A DNA stretch of 64,000 bases, from contig NC_080042.1 in assembly GCF_012489685.1 (NCBI RefSeq), positions 58,571,069-58,635,068 of the forward strand, given 5' to 3'. Shown in pieces: positions 46,187 to 63,376 of the stretch (positions within the stretch are counted from its first letter, which is position 1; each line of letters starts with the position of its first letter). The position numbers and the translations under genes are program-made. This DNA comes from Lotus japonicus. Its lineage: Eukaryota; Streptophyta; Magnoliopsida; Fabales; Fabaceae. The notes under the pieces were generated by a model. The model did not search any database. It was not told the origin of the DNA and saw only the letters and a list, made by a program, of their open reading frames with translations.

Positions 46187-48320
46187 TCATGGGAGAACTT
46201 ACACGTCGGAAACTATCAAGGAGATGAGCAGGACGGAGTGACAACCAATATCATAGACATTGAAATCGAATCTCAAGGGTAAGTTAGCTTTTATCATAAT
46301 AAACCGGAAAACAAAAATATTTTTAACCGCCGACAAAAAATTTAAGCGACATTTATTGATTATTTTTGCAGGAAAAAATTTAAATGTTTTTTACACGGCA
46401 AATTTGTCAAAAATTTGCATGCAGTTCTAATTGCAGGAGATATCAAGCATGTTGTTGTTATCATATTAGTGAGAGCTGTAACAAGGCATCAAGGTACATT
46501 TTATAATTTTGATCTAAATTCTAAAATAAACTTCTCTATAAAACACAAACATTTTCGATATGTAAATAACATCCGACCACTAAAAAATTTGGCAGGAGAA
46601 TATCAATTAACTACTGGTTAGAATACACTACAGTAATGTTCAATCCTGACATTCCTGAAGTTGTGTGCTACAGAGACAAGTTTGTCCGTACAAAATATTG
46701 AATAATCGTTTCAACAAATTTTAATGGAAATTTCAACTAATAATAATTTCTTTGCAGACTATTTGAGTGTAACGCAGTTCCTACTCAAGTAATGAACGTG
46801 CTGCTTGAAAGCTTAAAACTTACTGAAGAAGATGAGTTCCTAAAATTGTTTTCATGCACAAACATTAAAAATTTGGTTGCGTGCATATCGATATTTTTTT
46901 CTCACTTATATTCCTTAATTAATTTTAATTATATCATTTATAATTAAAAAAAACGGAGCATGTTTCCTTTTTACACTTCAAAGTGTATGTTTATGATAAA
47001 TAACATATGAGGATATAGTTTTTGAACCACAAATAAGAAAATTAAATAATCTGTAATTAAAATTACTAAACACGTATTAAATGATTTTAAAAATGTATTA
47101 AATTAAAATGAATTATGAGAAATTTATTACAAACTAATATTCAGTTAAATTTTCAAATAGTTATAGCATTGAATCTTATAAACTATAATTAGTTTGGATT
47201 AATTTTAATTGTGAAATTTATATTAGAAAAATTAGTGTCAGCATTAATTTAATCATTAACATACATTTAATTTTTCAATCATTTATTTAATTTTTCATTC
47301 ATTTATTTTTAAATATTCATGATTGAAAATTAAATACATTAATTACGTTAATTTATTTTTTAAAATTCATTCTTCAAAAATAGTTTTGATTCCTTAATTA
47401 CGTCCAACAATTTTTTAAAATTTTAAAGAATTAAAGAATTAATAATTGAAAACAATCATCACATATGAACTACTTTAAAAAGGCATTTAATTGAATTCAA
47501 TTTTGAGAAATTTACTACGCATTAAATACTCAGTCGAAATTTAAATTAATTATAAAATTGATACTTAGGTAACTCAGCAAACGTTACGTTCATTTATTTT
47601 TTATGATTAATGATTACAAATTTAATGCATTAATGACGTTGATTTATTGTTATAAATCCATTCTTCCAAATTAGATTCATTACTTTAATTATGTCCATTT
47701 ATTTTTAACGATTTAAACCAATTACTCCTATTTATTATTTCAGCGTACAATATTCATTGTGTATGCCGCGATTGTAAAACTCTTGAGCACCGATGATTGG
47801 TTTTACCATGACTGCAAATGTCATGTGACAACATCCTCTAACGGAGCACTTTGTTACTGCTCGAATTGTAACTTGCACATAAATCCTACCACACGGTAAA
47901 ATCCAATTACCATAGTTTAATTAATTTGATTCATATTCAATTAATTTAATTTTTTATGTTTACATTAGGTACAAGTTGTTAGTTAATGTTGCAGATAATA
48001 TTGGATCAGCAACTTTGACATTTTTTATCGTGATGTTTGTTCTTTGCCCAATAAAAAAAATCAAAGAAATACTAGAAAAAATGGAAAAGGTGAACATGTA
48101 CATATATAACACTACTCTTAAATTAAATTATGAATTGATAAGATACTAATTTTTTTCTTTTTATTTAAAATTAATATAGAGCGTCAGCATGGAACCTCCC
48201 CAATGAAATTGGTGATTTGGTGCATAAGAAAATTATATTCAAGGTAGAACGAAAAGACAACTTCGACATGGAGTTTAAATCAACATTTAACGTCCTCAAA
48301 ATTTGCACAGCCCAGACATA
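46187..48320 (+). pseudogene. RPA1-like (replication protein A large subunit) gene, fragmented
   Basis: Segments in order: MSWENLHVGNY (46187); an OB-fold part KKFKCFLHGKFVKNLHAVLI and GDIKHVVVIILVRAVT (46378-46490); VMFNPDIPEVVCYRDKF (46634-46685); a zinc-ribbon-like WFYHDCKCHVTT..CYCSNCNLH (47798-47880); then RYKLLVNVADNIG (47970 on) and a KIIFKVERKDNFDMEFK end (48227 on). The order matches RPA1-like proteins found on plant Helitrons. Several stops and unclear splice sites (TGA at 46698, among others) suggest it is broken, although some gaps could be introns. Confidence 0.65.
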
Positions 48321-48866
48321 ATTTCAAATTTCAAATCAAATGTCAAATTTCATATTCTAATTGCTAAATCATGGTTGTTTATAATTACATTATTGAATTT
48401 ATCCACAAATAATACATAAAATTAAAATCATTTATCTTTAGTGTGAACATTGTAGGATTTAGAACTCGCCGTTGGGAGCTCGAGAATGATGACCAAATGA
48501 TGTCATTTAACAATACGAAGTTTTGGCAGTTTTAAAGTGTAATCACACGTTTTTTCGGCTACATTACATTTACACCAGAGTCGAACATTTACCATTATTC
48601 GAAAGTTTTGTCAGTTTAATTTGCATTTTATTCTATTTTCACATATCGATCTAAAAAATTTGCCCCTAAAACACCGTGCTTTGCAGCAGCAACTACGCCA
48701 ACCATAGTCTATTTATTTTCTCAAAAAACTTTCTACTTCAATAAAAAAGAAACAAAAATAAATGTGCAGAAATACAATAAAACCAAACCACGTCACTTTA
48801 ATTACCCAATAAAATTAATCAATATTTGATCAACAAATTTTAAACTTTCATTCAAAATTAAATTTT

Positions 48867-48894
48867 CCCGTGCAAGGCACGGGTCATAAACTAG
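48867..48894 (+). other. Helitron 3' terminal hairpin and CTAG end
   Basis: Seven-bp GC-rich stem with AAG loop, then TCATAAACTAG. Helitron ends have CTRR with a hairpin about 10-12 nt upstream; this fits closely. Confidence 0.88.
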
Positions 48895-49197
48895 TTTACA
48901 GAAATTTTTACATTATGGAAATATGAAAAATTTGGATGATGCATTTCATGATGAATGAAAGTCAAGTGGAGCATGGGGCTTTTTGGTAGATTAAATTATT
49001 AAGATTTTTGTTTCCTGTAAATGTATTTGAACACATTTTGGAAAGTGTTTTCCTATTGCCATACATCTAAATAACTTTGAATAGAAAAATGAAGATTTAG
49101 GAAGTTTAAATATGAAATGGAGAGAGGAGTTGTGAGGAATTTTTTAAGTATTGTAAAAGATAAAATATTTATCAAAATATTATATTTTAAAAACTAT
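48895..49197. repeat. 303-bp direct repeat, right copy
   Basis: Begins one base after the Helitron CTAG end and continues without a break into the rest of the Mutator-like element (TTACCAATTT), so this copy is the one joined to the original downstream sequence. Confidence 0.95.
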
Positions 49198-50692
49198 TTA
49201 CCAATTTATGGTAGTTTTGACTATGTAGGATGTCTATGTTGATTGGTTCTTGGAGTTCTGAGAAAGACTCCTCAAGTAAGAAGCTCTCTCAAGATGCCAT
49301 TATTACAAGAATGTCTCCTCATGTGAGGAGTTCTTCTGTCAACATCAAATTCGCCAAACACATCATTATTATGTTGCATCCAAGCTTCAAGTTGCTAATA
49401 ATGAATTTTTTGAATATTTTGCTTTGAATTTGTTGCTTCAAGTTATCGATACTCATTTTCTGTTTAAGTTGCATGAATCTCTTCTTGCCTTTGAACGTCA
49501 GACCTTCATTGCCTTCAAATTTTATACCTTTGTAATGGACAAAAACAACAATATCATTAATTGTGTTGGAGCTAAAGAGTTACAACAATTATACAAAAAG
49601 TTTAAAAAATCATAGGAGAAGGAAGATGAGAGAAGTGTGAATATACAAAAATTAAAAAAATCATAGGAGAAGGAAGATGAGAGAAGTGTGTATTTTTCTG
49701 AGTGGAAAATCAGGTAATTATAATGTGTAATTTCCTAATATTGGGCGTACTAATGTAACACTCCTCAATTGAGGAGCCCATGATTTACAAGAGGCTACTC
49801 AAATGAGGAGACTAACAAGACAGGAGAACTCCTAACATGAGGAGTCTTATGTGCAAAGGAGACGACTCAGATAAGGAGACTGACAAGACAATAGTACTCC
49901 TCATATCAGGAACCTTACTTTTAGTTTCGTGGACCGTGAAAAATAGCACGCATTGTTTCAGCCTTTCAGGCATTTGAATTAGAAACTCAAAGAGTTCATT
50001 ATTAGGAAGTCGACGCTTGGATGCAACATAATAATGAATGTTGTGGTTGACGAGATTGATGTTGGCAGAAGAACTTCTCATATGAGCTGCCAAGATAGGA
50101 GGGCTCCTCACTTAATTAGTCTTTCTCATAACCTCCACCAATTAACATAATGATGATAAAATTATTGACGAACGAAAACTTTTGGCTCAGATGCATCTAT
50201 CTCAAAGAAGTTGCTCCAAGTGAGAAGTTTTTGCAAATGGTAAGAGCATCTCCAATAGTAGTATCTAATGTTAAATACATACTCATATGAGTATCTATTA
50301 CCATTGGAGTACATATTCAATTCCAACATGACAAAGATGAGTATGTGGGAATAGATACTCTACACAAGACTTGAAAAGTGAACTTGTATTTATTACGAGC
50401 ACTTACAATGGAGATAAAAAATTAAATATACAAATGTGCTCTTGATGGTGAAATCCACTATAGAAACTTTTAAGAGTTATTGAGTTGAAGTAAAAAGTTA
50501 GTAAAGTGGTGTAGATGATGTGGCATTATGAGGAATTGTAAAAAATGAAGTGTAGATATTTTAGTGAGTATGATGAATGTAAATGTTCTAAGTCACCTAA
50601 ATAAACATCGTGGTCAAAACTAACAAAAATTGGTAAATACTTTTAAAAATACAATATTTTGTTTTTTTTTACAATATTTAAAAAAAAAAATC
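49137..50692. mobile_element. Mutator-like element with long TIRs
   Basis: 1556 bp. Ends GAATTTTTTAAGTATTGTAA and (other strand) GATTTTTTTTTTTAAATATT. The TIRs continue for about 90 bp through TATTTACCAATTT and GTTAGTTTTGAC. 9-bp duplication AGTTGTGAG / AGTTGTGGG (49128-49136, 50693-50701; one difference). An inner inverted repeat (about 49320-49420 against about 49990-50095, sharing GAG.AGTTCTTCTG.CAACATCAA) gives open frames on both strands (65 and 99 codons) with the shared word RSSS.NI; these are fragments of unknown origin. Confidence 0.72.
49755..49915. repeat. Cluster of imperfect CTCCTCA-TGAGGAG palindromes
   Basis: At least five imperfect palindromes spaced about 25-35 bp: ACTCCTCAATTGAGGAGCC, GCTACTCAAATGAGGAGAC, ACTCCTAACATGAGGAGTC, CGACTCAGATAAGGAGAC and ACTCCTCATATCAGGAACC. 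Related words also occur at about 49266 and 49317. Confidence 0.75.
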
Positions 50693-50768
50693 AGTTGTGG
50701 GAATACCTTCATTGAAAAAAAAAAAGATAGACAGGGTAGTGAAACCAGGGTCGGCGAGTGAGGCATCA

Positions 50769-53531
50769 ATGGAGAACCGACAAGAGGAAGAGGAAGAGGA
50801 AGAGGAAGAGGAGGATGCACCGCCACCGATGGTGAAGTTGGGTTCCTACGGTGGCGAGGTGAGGTTGGTGGTTCCTGGGGAGGAATCAGCTGCGGAAGAG
50901 ACCATGCTACTCTGGGGTATTCAGCAGCCTACTCTCTCCAAACCAAACGCTTTTGTCTCTCAATCTTCTTTGCAACTTCGCCTTGACTCATGTGGCCACT
51001 CTCTCTCAATTCTCCAATCTCCTTCCTCACTGGTATCTCTCTCTTCTCCTTCAATTTCTCTTCCCCTCTCATTCCATGTAAAGCTTTTTTAAATCCTGAG
51101 ATATTGCTGTTATTTAAGTTTTTTGATCAATTTTTTTGTTTTGATGGTGGTTTGAATTCTAGCTTGATGACCCATTTTAGTTTTTAGCTCAAACATGATG
51201 ACCCTTTTCATAAAATGCTATGCTATTGATTTTTTCTGCTTAAAGTTAGAAGCTTGCAATAGCCCTTGATGCAATGTGTTGGTGTGTTTCCTCCGGGCAC
51301 ATGATAATTGAGGGTTCGAGATTTGTGGTTTTGTAATATGATTTAGGTGTAATGTGATGATTTTGTTCAAGGGGATAATCCACATTAGTGCTTAAACAGC
51401 TGCTTCAGCCTGTGTCCAGTTTTTTTTTTAAATTGCGGTTGCAGCTGCGTTGCATAATTGCTGATCAATGGCAATGTGGCAGCAATTGCGATCATGATGC
51501 CAATGCATGGAGTCAAAGTAGCTTTTGTGGCTGCAATTGCGGTTGCGGACTGCTATTTAAAACCCTGCCTGTGTCTGTTCAAACTATTGATTATTACTTT
51601 TTAAACTTTTATGGTGAAATTGGCATCATAGCAAGCATTTGCCTATTGTCAAGTTCAGTTTATAGTTATGGCTTTTTGAACTTTTGATTCAAGGGTGCGC
51701 CTGGAGTAACTGGAGCAGTGATGTGGGACAGTGGAGTTGTATTGGGGAAGTTTTTAGAGCATTCTGTTGACTTAGGGACGCTTGTTCTTCAGGAAAAGAA
51801 GATTGTTGAATTGGGATCTGGTTGTGGATTGGTTGGGTAAGTAATTACAATCACAACGTCACTCTCATTGTTCATCAGTTTCTGCTAAATTGATATGTCT
51901 TGTCAATAATTTTTCAATTAATTTTTAGTTTGAAAGAGCTTATTTGAGTTTATTTTCATAAGTTGTTCAGATTAGCTTATGAATAAGATATTATGCTTAT
52001 CTATGAGGAGGGCTTGCTATCGCAACCTTTTCTCCCGGTGTATGTCAAAAAGAATGACGAACCAACCCACCCTTTTCTGTTCGGTCATAGGTTGGTGTCC
52101 AAAGAACAAGAGTCGGCTTCCTTAACATATTTTCAGCTCACTTCAATAAATTTCTCGAATTAGCTTATGAATAAGTGCTTGTGTGATAAGAGCTCATTGC
52201 CATAAGCGTTTAATTAAGTTGTTTACCAAAACACACCCTCAATGAACTAGGAATGTAGAAAATTGACCTTTTAGATTGTTTTTTTATCACTAACTTGTCT
52301 AGCAACTGGTAAATATTTGTTCTTTAGCTTGTTCATACTCAGTCTGTAATGCAGTATTCTTATTTTTTATTTCTTAGTTGCATTGCAGCTCTTTTGGGTG
52401 GTGAAGTCATTCTTACTGATCTGCTGGATAGGCTGAGGCTACTTAGAAAGAACATTGAAACCAATATGAAACACGTTTCTCTACGGGGTTCGGCGACAGC
52501 AACTGAACTCACTTGGGGAGAAGATCCTGACCGAGAGCTCATTGATCCTACACCTGATTTCGGTAGTAACCCTCCCTCAACCCTTTCTACCACATAACAA
52601 GAAATAAACAAGATTCAATTATAGGAACCAGAAAACTTATATTGTGACATGTTGCAGTCAAATGTGTTGATGTGATTATCATCATCATTTTAATAGCAGA
52701 TTTGTGGTTAATTTTGTTTTACATAGTCAATATTTGAATTGTCCCATGCCATACATTACTGCCATCCTTTTTTAGGGGGTGGTAAAATACTACTTTTCAG
52801 TTTTAATCAAATATTTTTTTGTCTACGTGTATTTGCAAATGCAACCGTTTTTACATGATTAGTATCATTTGATAATGTCATCACAACTTATGATCCCACC
52901 ATGCTTCATTGCTCCCATAAAAACATTTGATTTGGCTTTGTAGAAGTATAGTTTTATCTTTGGTTGTTCTTTTTGTCTTTAACCCGGATGTTCTCATCCA
53001 TTTGGGAAACTACAGCTGTTACTATCAACAAATGACTTTTACAAGATTCGAACTTGTGTTCTAAACCTCACGGTTGCCCATGTATAGTTTTACCTTATGC
53101 TATGGGTATACACCTCTTGCATTGTATGGCTCTTGCTAATTTTGTGTGGGAAAAATGTCCATTGTGGTGTTTGTGGGCTAATGAGAAAGAGTGCCATTTC
53201 TTGTTTTCAGTTGTAGGATCTGATGTTGTGTACAGTGAGAATGCTGTTGTGGATCTTGTAGAGACACTTGGGCAGCTCTCAGGGCCTAATACAACAATAT
53301 TTTTGGCTGGGGAACTGCGAAATGGTAAACGCATTGCTCCTTTTTCTTTCTTTTCGTATTTCAGTCCTTATCATAGTTCTGAATTAGTGTTTTCTGATTT
53401 CAGATGCCATTCTTGAGTACTTCTTAGAAGCTGCAATGAATGATTTCACAATTGGCCGTGTGGATCAAACACTCTGGCATCCAGAATATCGCAGCAATCG
53501 TGTTGTTCTTTATGTTCTTGTGAAGAAATGA
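50769..53531 (+). CDS. METTL21-like protein lysine methyltransferase
   Basis: Exons 50769-51032, 51694-51836, 52378-52562, 53211-53324, 53404-53531; 834 bp, 277 aa. After a Glu-rich N-terminus (encoded by a GAAGAG/GAGGAA repeat) come a TGAVMWDSGVVLGKFLE helix, the SAM-binding motif I VELGSGCGLVG, TDLLDRLRLLRKNIETN (motif II region), LTWGEDPD, GSDVVYSENAVVDLVETL, and the C-terminal strand pair NRVVLYVLVKK. These match the Methyltransf_16 (METTL21/METTL18) family, which methylates lysines on chaperones and other proteins in the cytosol or nucleus. The substrate cannot be told here. All splice joins keep frame and no lesion is seen. It starts 76 bp after the Mutator-like element, so its promoter overlaps transposon sequence. 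Confidence 0.9.
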
Positions 53532-54349
53532 GTGTTAAGAATAATGTTTAGCTGTGTTGTACTAGGCTGGTAACATAGTCCATGTTTGTCCATAAAAAAT
53601 TTAACATTTTGAAGTTTGAATACTATTACTTATAGTATGTTTGGATCAGTTTCTTTTTCATCAGAGTTCTAAAACTAAGAAGCTGCAACCTTCACACCAT
53701 AATTAATTCTAACTTCAAAATAAAATGCAAGGGTGTTCCTGATTCGAACATGATTGTCTCTAAAAGAGGACACATATCTTATACCAAAAAATCATGCACG
53801 CGGTAGATCATTGCATGGTGTTATCATTTAGAAAGAACTAAATAAATGGGCAGGATGCTCTTCTTACAGCTAAGGTTTAATAATAAAAACTTCACTAAAG
53901 GGACTCTTTTTCGCTTTTTTTTCCTAATACCATATTATTTTACAACATCTTGTACAATTAGGAGAAAAATAGCAAGGAGAAAAATAGCAAGAAGTCAAGA
54001 ACAGGCAAAGGAATTGAGGTAAATAAATGGTGTTTGGACCCTCATCTGCACGTTTCTCTCATGATTAGACAGAAACATAAAATAGTAAGGTGATGTAAAA
54101 TGCATCCTCTCCCCATCGACCCAATAATCAAAGATACAACCGACCATTACCAAACTTCAGTAAAAAAGAAACAGAAGTAAATTAAGAAAAAAAAGTCACT
54201 GACAGTGGAGTTGCAGCGCGCAATTTTTATATGCACGATCCTCCTTTACCAAACTTGGCCACCTACCACCACCACCAACAACAACAATTGAATTTCTCTT
54301 GGATTGGAAAGGTTTCTAACTTCTTCTTCTTCAGTCAGCACTCAGCAAC
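53532..54349. other. Intergenic between methyltransferase and ADH-like genes
   Basis: Contains the 3' UTR of the methyltransferase and the promoter of the ADH-like gene. A CCACCACCACCAACAACAAC stretch lies about 80 bp before the ATG. No other gene seen. Confidence 0.6.
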
Positions 54350-60025
<5,676 letters not shown>

Positions 60026-61299
60026 TTGTTGAGCCTTCTTGTTTCTTTCAGAAAAGGGAATATTATTGAATAAATTTATACCCAGGGGTGTGTATGAACT
60101 ATTTTGCCTGGTTATCACGACACATTGGTGTCAATTGTCATCGTACCGGACAATGTTGATCATGATATGCATTTTTTGTCTTTGTCCAGCTAAGAAATTT
60201 AAATTTACTAAACAATCTGACTTTGTATTTGTAAAAGCTTTATTTTTGAGCTATGAGAAGACCAAGCTTTACAGTGTGTTTGCGTGTGTGTATTATGTAA
60301 AGGGGATGCTTTTCACTGCTAACATCTTATTGTAAAATATTTCCTTCATATCAACTTCATCGGCTTCTCATCTATAACACCAGCAAACAATCTAAACAGT
60401 TTCAATATTCCAATTATTCAAAATATGGTGTGTCGCAAGGGTATCCTCGGCCGACAACCACATACTAATCCATCCATTTTGAGGTATGAAGACTGCTAAA
60501 GTGGACTTCCCAGCAAAGACTTCCAATTTTGTGTCTGACCAAAGAGACAATAAATCACAAAAGAACAAGCAAAACAAAGAAAAAGAGAGGGAGGAGGGGG
60601 GTAAAAAGAGAAGACAGCATCCATAGCTACTACAAGACTTAGAGAACTAGAAAACAAAGATGGTTGTGAAAAGGGAGGGTCACTACAGGCTTGTGTGGTG
60701 GCTGGTCGACGGTCTCTCGATGATGAATTAGCCTGGCGTCTCTAATAGAGAAGAGATGTGAAAGGCGCCCTGTAAGGGTTTTTACTACTACCAGACATTT
60801 TCAATAAGCTTACAAACAGAACCCTATAAGATCCCCCAAAAGATTGCCCTCATGATAACATTCTGCTATAGCACGCTATTGACAACCCTGGATACTGGTA
60901 CAAGTCATAAACCTTTCTTATTAAAAAGATAAAATAATCTAAGTTAAAAACTTAATTCTGACCAGATTCTGCTACAACAAGCATGCACAATGAAAAAAAA
61001 GTAACACCACCAAACAGAAAAGAGCTATTTTTCAACAAACAACTAAAAGTTTGACTTTTGTGTGTGACTGCTTGTTTGAGAGAGAATTCAAAGTTAACTA
61101 CCATGGAAGTTCGCATAAGATCAAAAATTGACATAGAATTGCCTCAAACATGAGCAGAACATCATAAATTTGCAATAAATCATCAGTAAAGGACGAGTTC
61201 GACTTTCAAATTAAGACAAGGATCCTTGTAGGTGGCAAATAGTTAAAAGGAAGAAATGAAGAAACTACTTGCAGCTACCAAATGTAGTGTAGTTTGTTA
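60026..61299. other. Intergenic between convergent ADH-like and F-box genes
   Basis: Holds the 3' ends of both genes. At 60392-60577 the minus strand has a 61-codon frame (LSLWSDTKLEVFAGKSTLAV and on) that reads like real protein but matches no family I recognise; it could be a retroposed fragment. The rest is non-coding. Confidence 0.45.
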
Positions 61300-62635
61300 T
61301 CAGTTAAAGGAAAGTTTACAAGTTGTAGAGCTCCTCGTGCATGAGGATAATTTTTTAAAATTCTTACGCTTCCCCTGTTGATTTACTGAAGAATCACTAC
61401 ATATTGTCATCCTCTTTAAAAACCTTCCATTCTGGAGAATATATCTTGCAAATTGAAGCTCACCTTCGGTGCCTCTATAATCATTTAGATAGCAACTTTT
61501 AAGGTGTAATAGAATGCATTCAGGAGCTGATGGCATGTATTGCCAATCTCCTAGTTCTTTAATTGCTTTGAACGCACCGCTCTGATAATGTGACTGTCAA
61601 CAATAAACACGTAATAAATAAATGAAAACATTTGAAGAATTGTCAAAAAATAGAAATCATTCTAAGCCTCAAAACAAACCTGGTTAATAAGAAGAACTTG
61701 AAGCTTGGGGCAATACTTGAGAAATTCTACTAAGTGTAGCCAATTGTCATTATAATGTCTATAGAAAAGCTCAAGACGGGTTAAATTGTGAAGCATTGGG
61801 CTAAATTGGGGGTCTTTGCCTTGATCATGTAAGAATCCCCAACCAATCTGTATGAGTTACAATAACAAGCAAGAAATAAGTAGTAGCCCATTGTCCTTAA
61901 GAACTAAAAAGAAAGATAGATAAATCACATTACCGCATCTAAGCGCAAAAACTCAACATTCTTCACCACTTTCAGTAAACGTTTATGCAAAAATGAAATT
62001 TCTGCTCTGACCAATTTGGGTAAAGATTTAAATTCGTCCTTGCCAATCAAAAAACAAGGAAAATATAAACGCCCTACTTTGAGATTCACAAGTGCGGGAC
62101 ATCCGGAAAGAAGCTCAGCCAGACATCCATGATTTGGAAAAACCAATTGTTCTAGATGCAGGGTCTTAAGGAAGGGAAGATCAACAGAGAAGTTAAGAGA
62201 TTTCAACTCTAAATTCTTCAACTTGAGAACCACGAGAGTTTTGCAAGTGAAGATGGTGGTGGAGGATGATAATCGTTCAAAGCTGAAGGAGATATCTAGA
62301 TGTTGAACCCCGCGTTGCGCCGCAGCATTAAGCCATACCTTGACATGGGCCATATCCAAACAAGGAGAACAGATACAACTAAGGCGGAATGTATTGATGG
62401 GTTGGTGTTGATCACGGGAGAGGATAACTGCATACACTGATTGAACAAATCGAGCATATACCTCTTTGCTTGTGGTATAATATTTGGCATCATCGAAGTG
62501 GAGAGTGGTGACTGAACGCCACAGTGGTTTCCACTTCTTCGAGAGAATGCTTGTTGCAACAGCTTGCTTGGTTGGGAGAAAAGAGAGAATGCGACAGAGA
62601 ATTGAATCTGGCAAGATGCTAAGCCTATCTTCCAT
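61300..62635 (-). CDS. F-box / LRR / FBD-type protein
   Basis: Minus strand exons 62635-61934, 61847-61680, 61593-61300; 1164 bp, 387 aa. The first ATG (62635) gives MEDRLSILPDSILCRILSFL, a canonical F-box at the N-terminus, with KKWKPLWRSV completing it. Degenerate LRRs follow (TLVVLKLKNLELKSLNFSVD, LKTLHLEQLVF, SGCPALVNLKV), then an FBD-like end (SCYLNDYRGTEGELQFARYI, RFLKRMTIC). The F-box binds SKP1 in SCF ubiquitin ligases and the LRR/FBD part would bind an unknown target. Plants have hundreds of these fast-evolving genes. All joins keep frame. Confidence 0.92.
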
Positions 62636-62802
62636 GTTATCTTTGATGAATGAATGCAAATTGAGAAATCAGAGACATAATTGAATCTAATCTTACAGGT
62701 TCGTTGTTCTGCTTTCCATTCAGAAGAAGCTCAATGAAACTCATGTTGTCCCCTTACAATCCATGGCTGCTGAATTTTGAGGGTTTTGGACCGGAGTTGA
62801 TG

Positions 62803-63260
62803 GGGATTTGGGTTTGCCACCCCACCTATAAGGCTTGGCACCCTACCCTTTTTTTTAAAAATGCTTAACTACCCTGCGGAACTTAAAGTTCCATATCTTA
62901 AAGTTCCATATTGAATACGGGAGTTTATATCCCGTAGTGTATCTGTGCACCATTTCGACCATTACTCCCCTCACTCGACCAATCTCTCCACCATTACTCC
63001 TCCAAGACCAACCCCTATCAGCCCCCATGACTCCATTACACAGCCCAATACACCTCTTTTCCCTCACTTTTCTTCTTCCCACCACCACCACCATCTCTGT
63101 CCTCTGTCTTTATATACTGAAACAAATACGGAATTTTAAATCCCATATTGAATACGGAATTTTGAATCCCATATTCAATAAGTGGCAGGGACTTTGACGT
63201 AATTTCCCCACTTTAGGTGGGGTGCAAAGCCTAAGGGGTGTGGCTCCAAACCCAATTCCC
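62803..63260. mobile_element. Mutator-like MITE, second member of the 35-kb family
   Basis: 458 bp with a perfect 9-bp duplication GAGTTGATG (62794-62802, 63261-63269). Ends GGGATTTGGGTTTGCCACCC and (other strand) GGGAATTGGGTTTGGAGCCA, with the same inner ATACGGAATTTTAAATCCC type block in several copies. It sits just upstream of the F-box gene. Confidence 0.88.
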
Positions 63261-63376
63261 GAGTTGATGCCATTGCTACAGGAGCTAAACCCTAAACATA
63301 TTGGCAGTGTCTCCTGTAGACATAAGAGTAAGACAAAGACAAGTATAACTCCTTTATTTCACTTTTAGAAAAACTA

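Larger units (their letters stand above)
45984..48894 (+). mobile_element. Helitron-like element carrying an RPA-like gene
   Basis: The 3' end is classic: hairpin CCCGTGC-AAG-GCACGGG (48867-48883), an 11-nt tail ending CTAG (48891-48894), then host T. The 5' end is not a clear TC start (TAAATCAACG); it begins with a 163-bp sequence that recurs inverted at 47485-47647. It encodes a replication-protein-A-like protein, a common passenger of plant Helitrons, and no Rep/helicase, so it is non-autonomous. It sits exactly between the two 303-bp repeats. Confidence 0.75.

Noticed and set aside
45681..49197. The two 303-bp repeats as LTRs of a retrotransposon
   Set aside because: They do not begin TG or end CA, have no flanking duplication, primer site or purine tract, and the right copy runs straight into a Mutator-like element.
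62633..62659. An upstream start for the F-box protein
   Set aside because: The upstream extension begins with TTG; the first ATG (62635) lies directly at the F-box.
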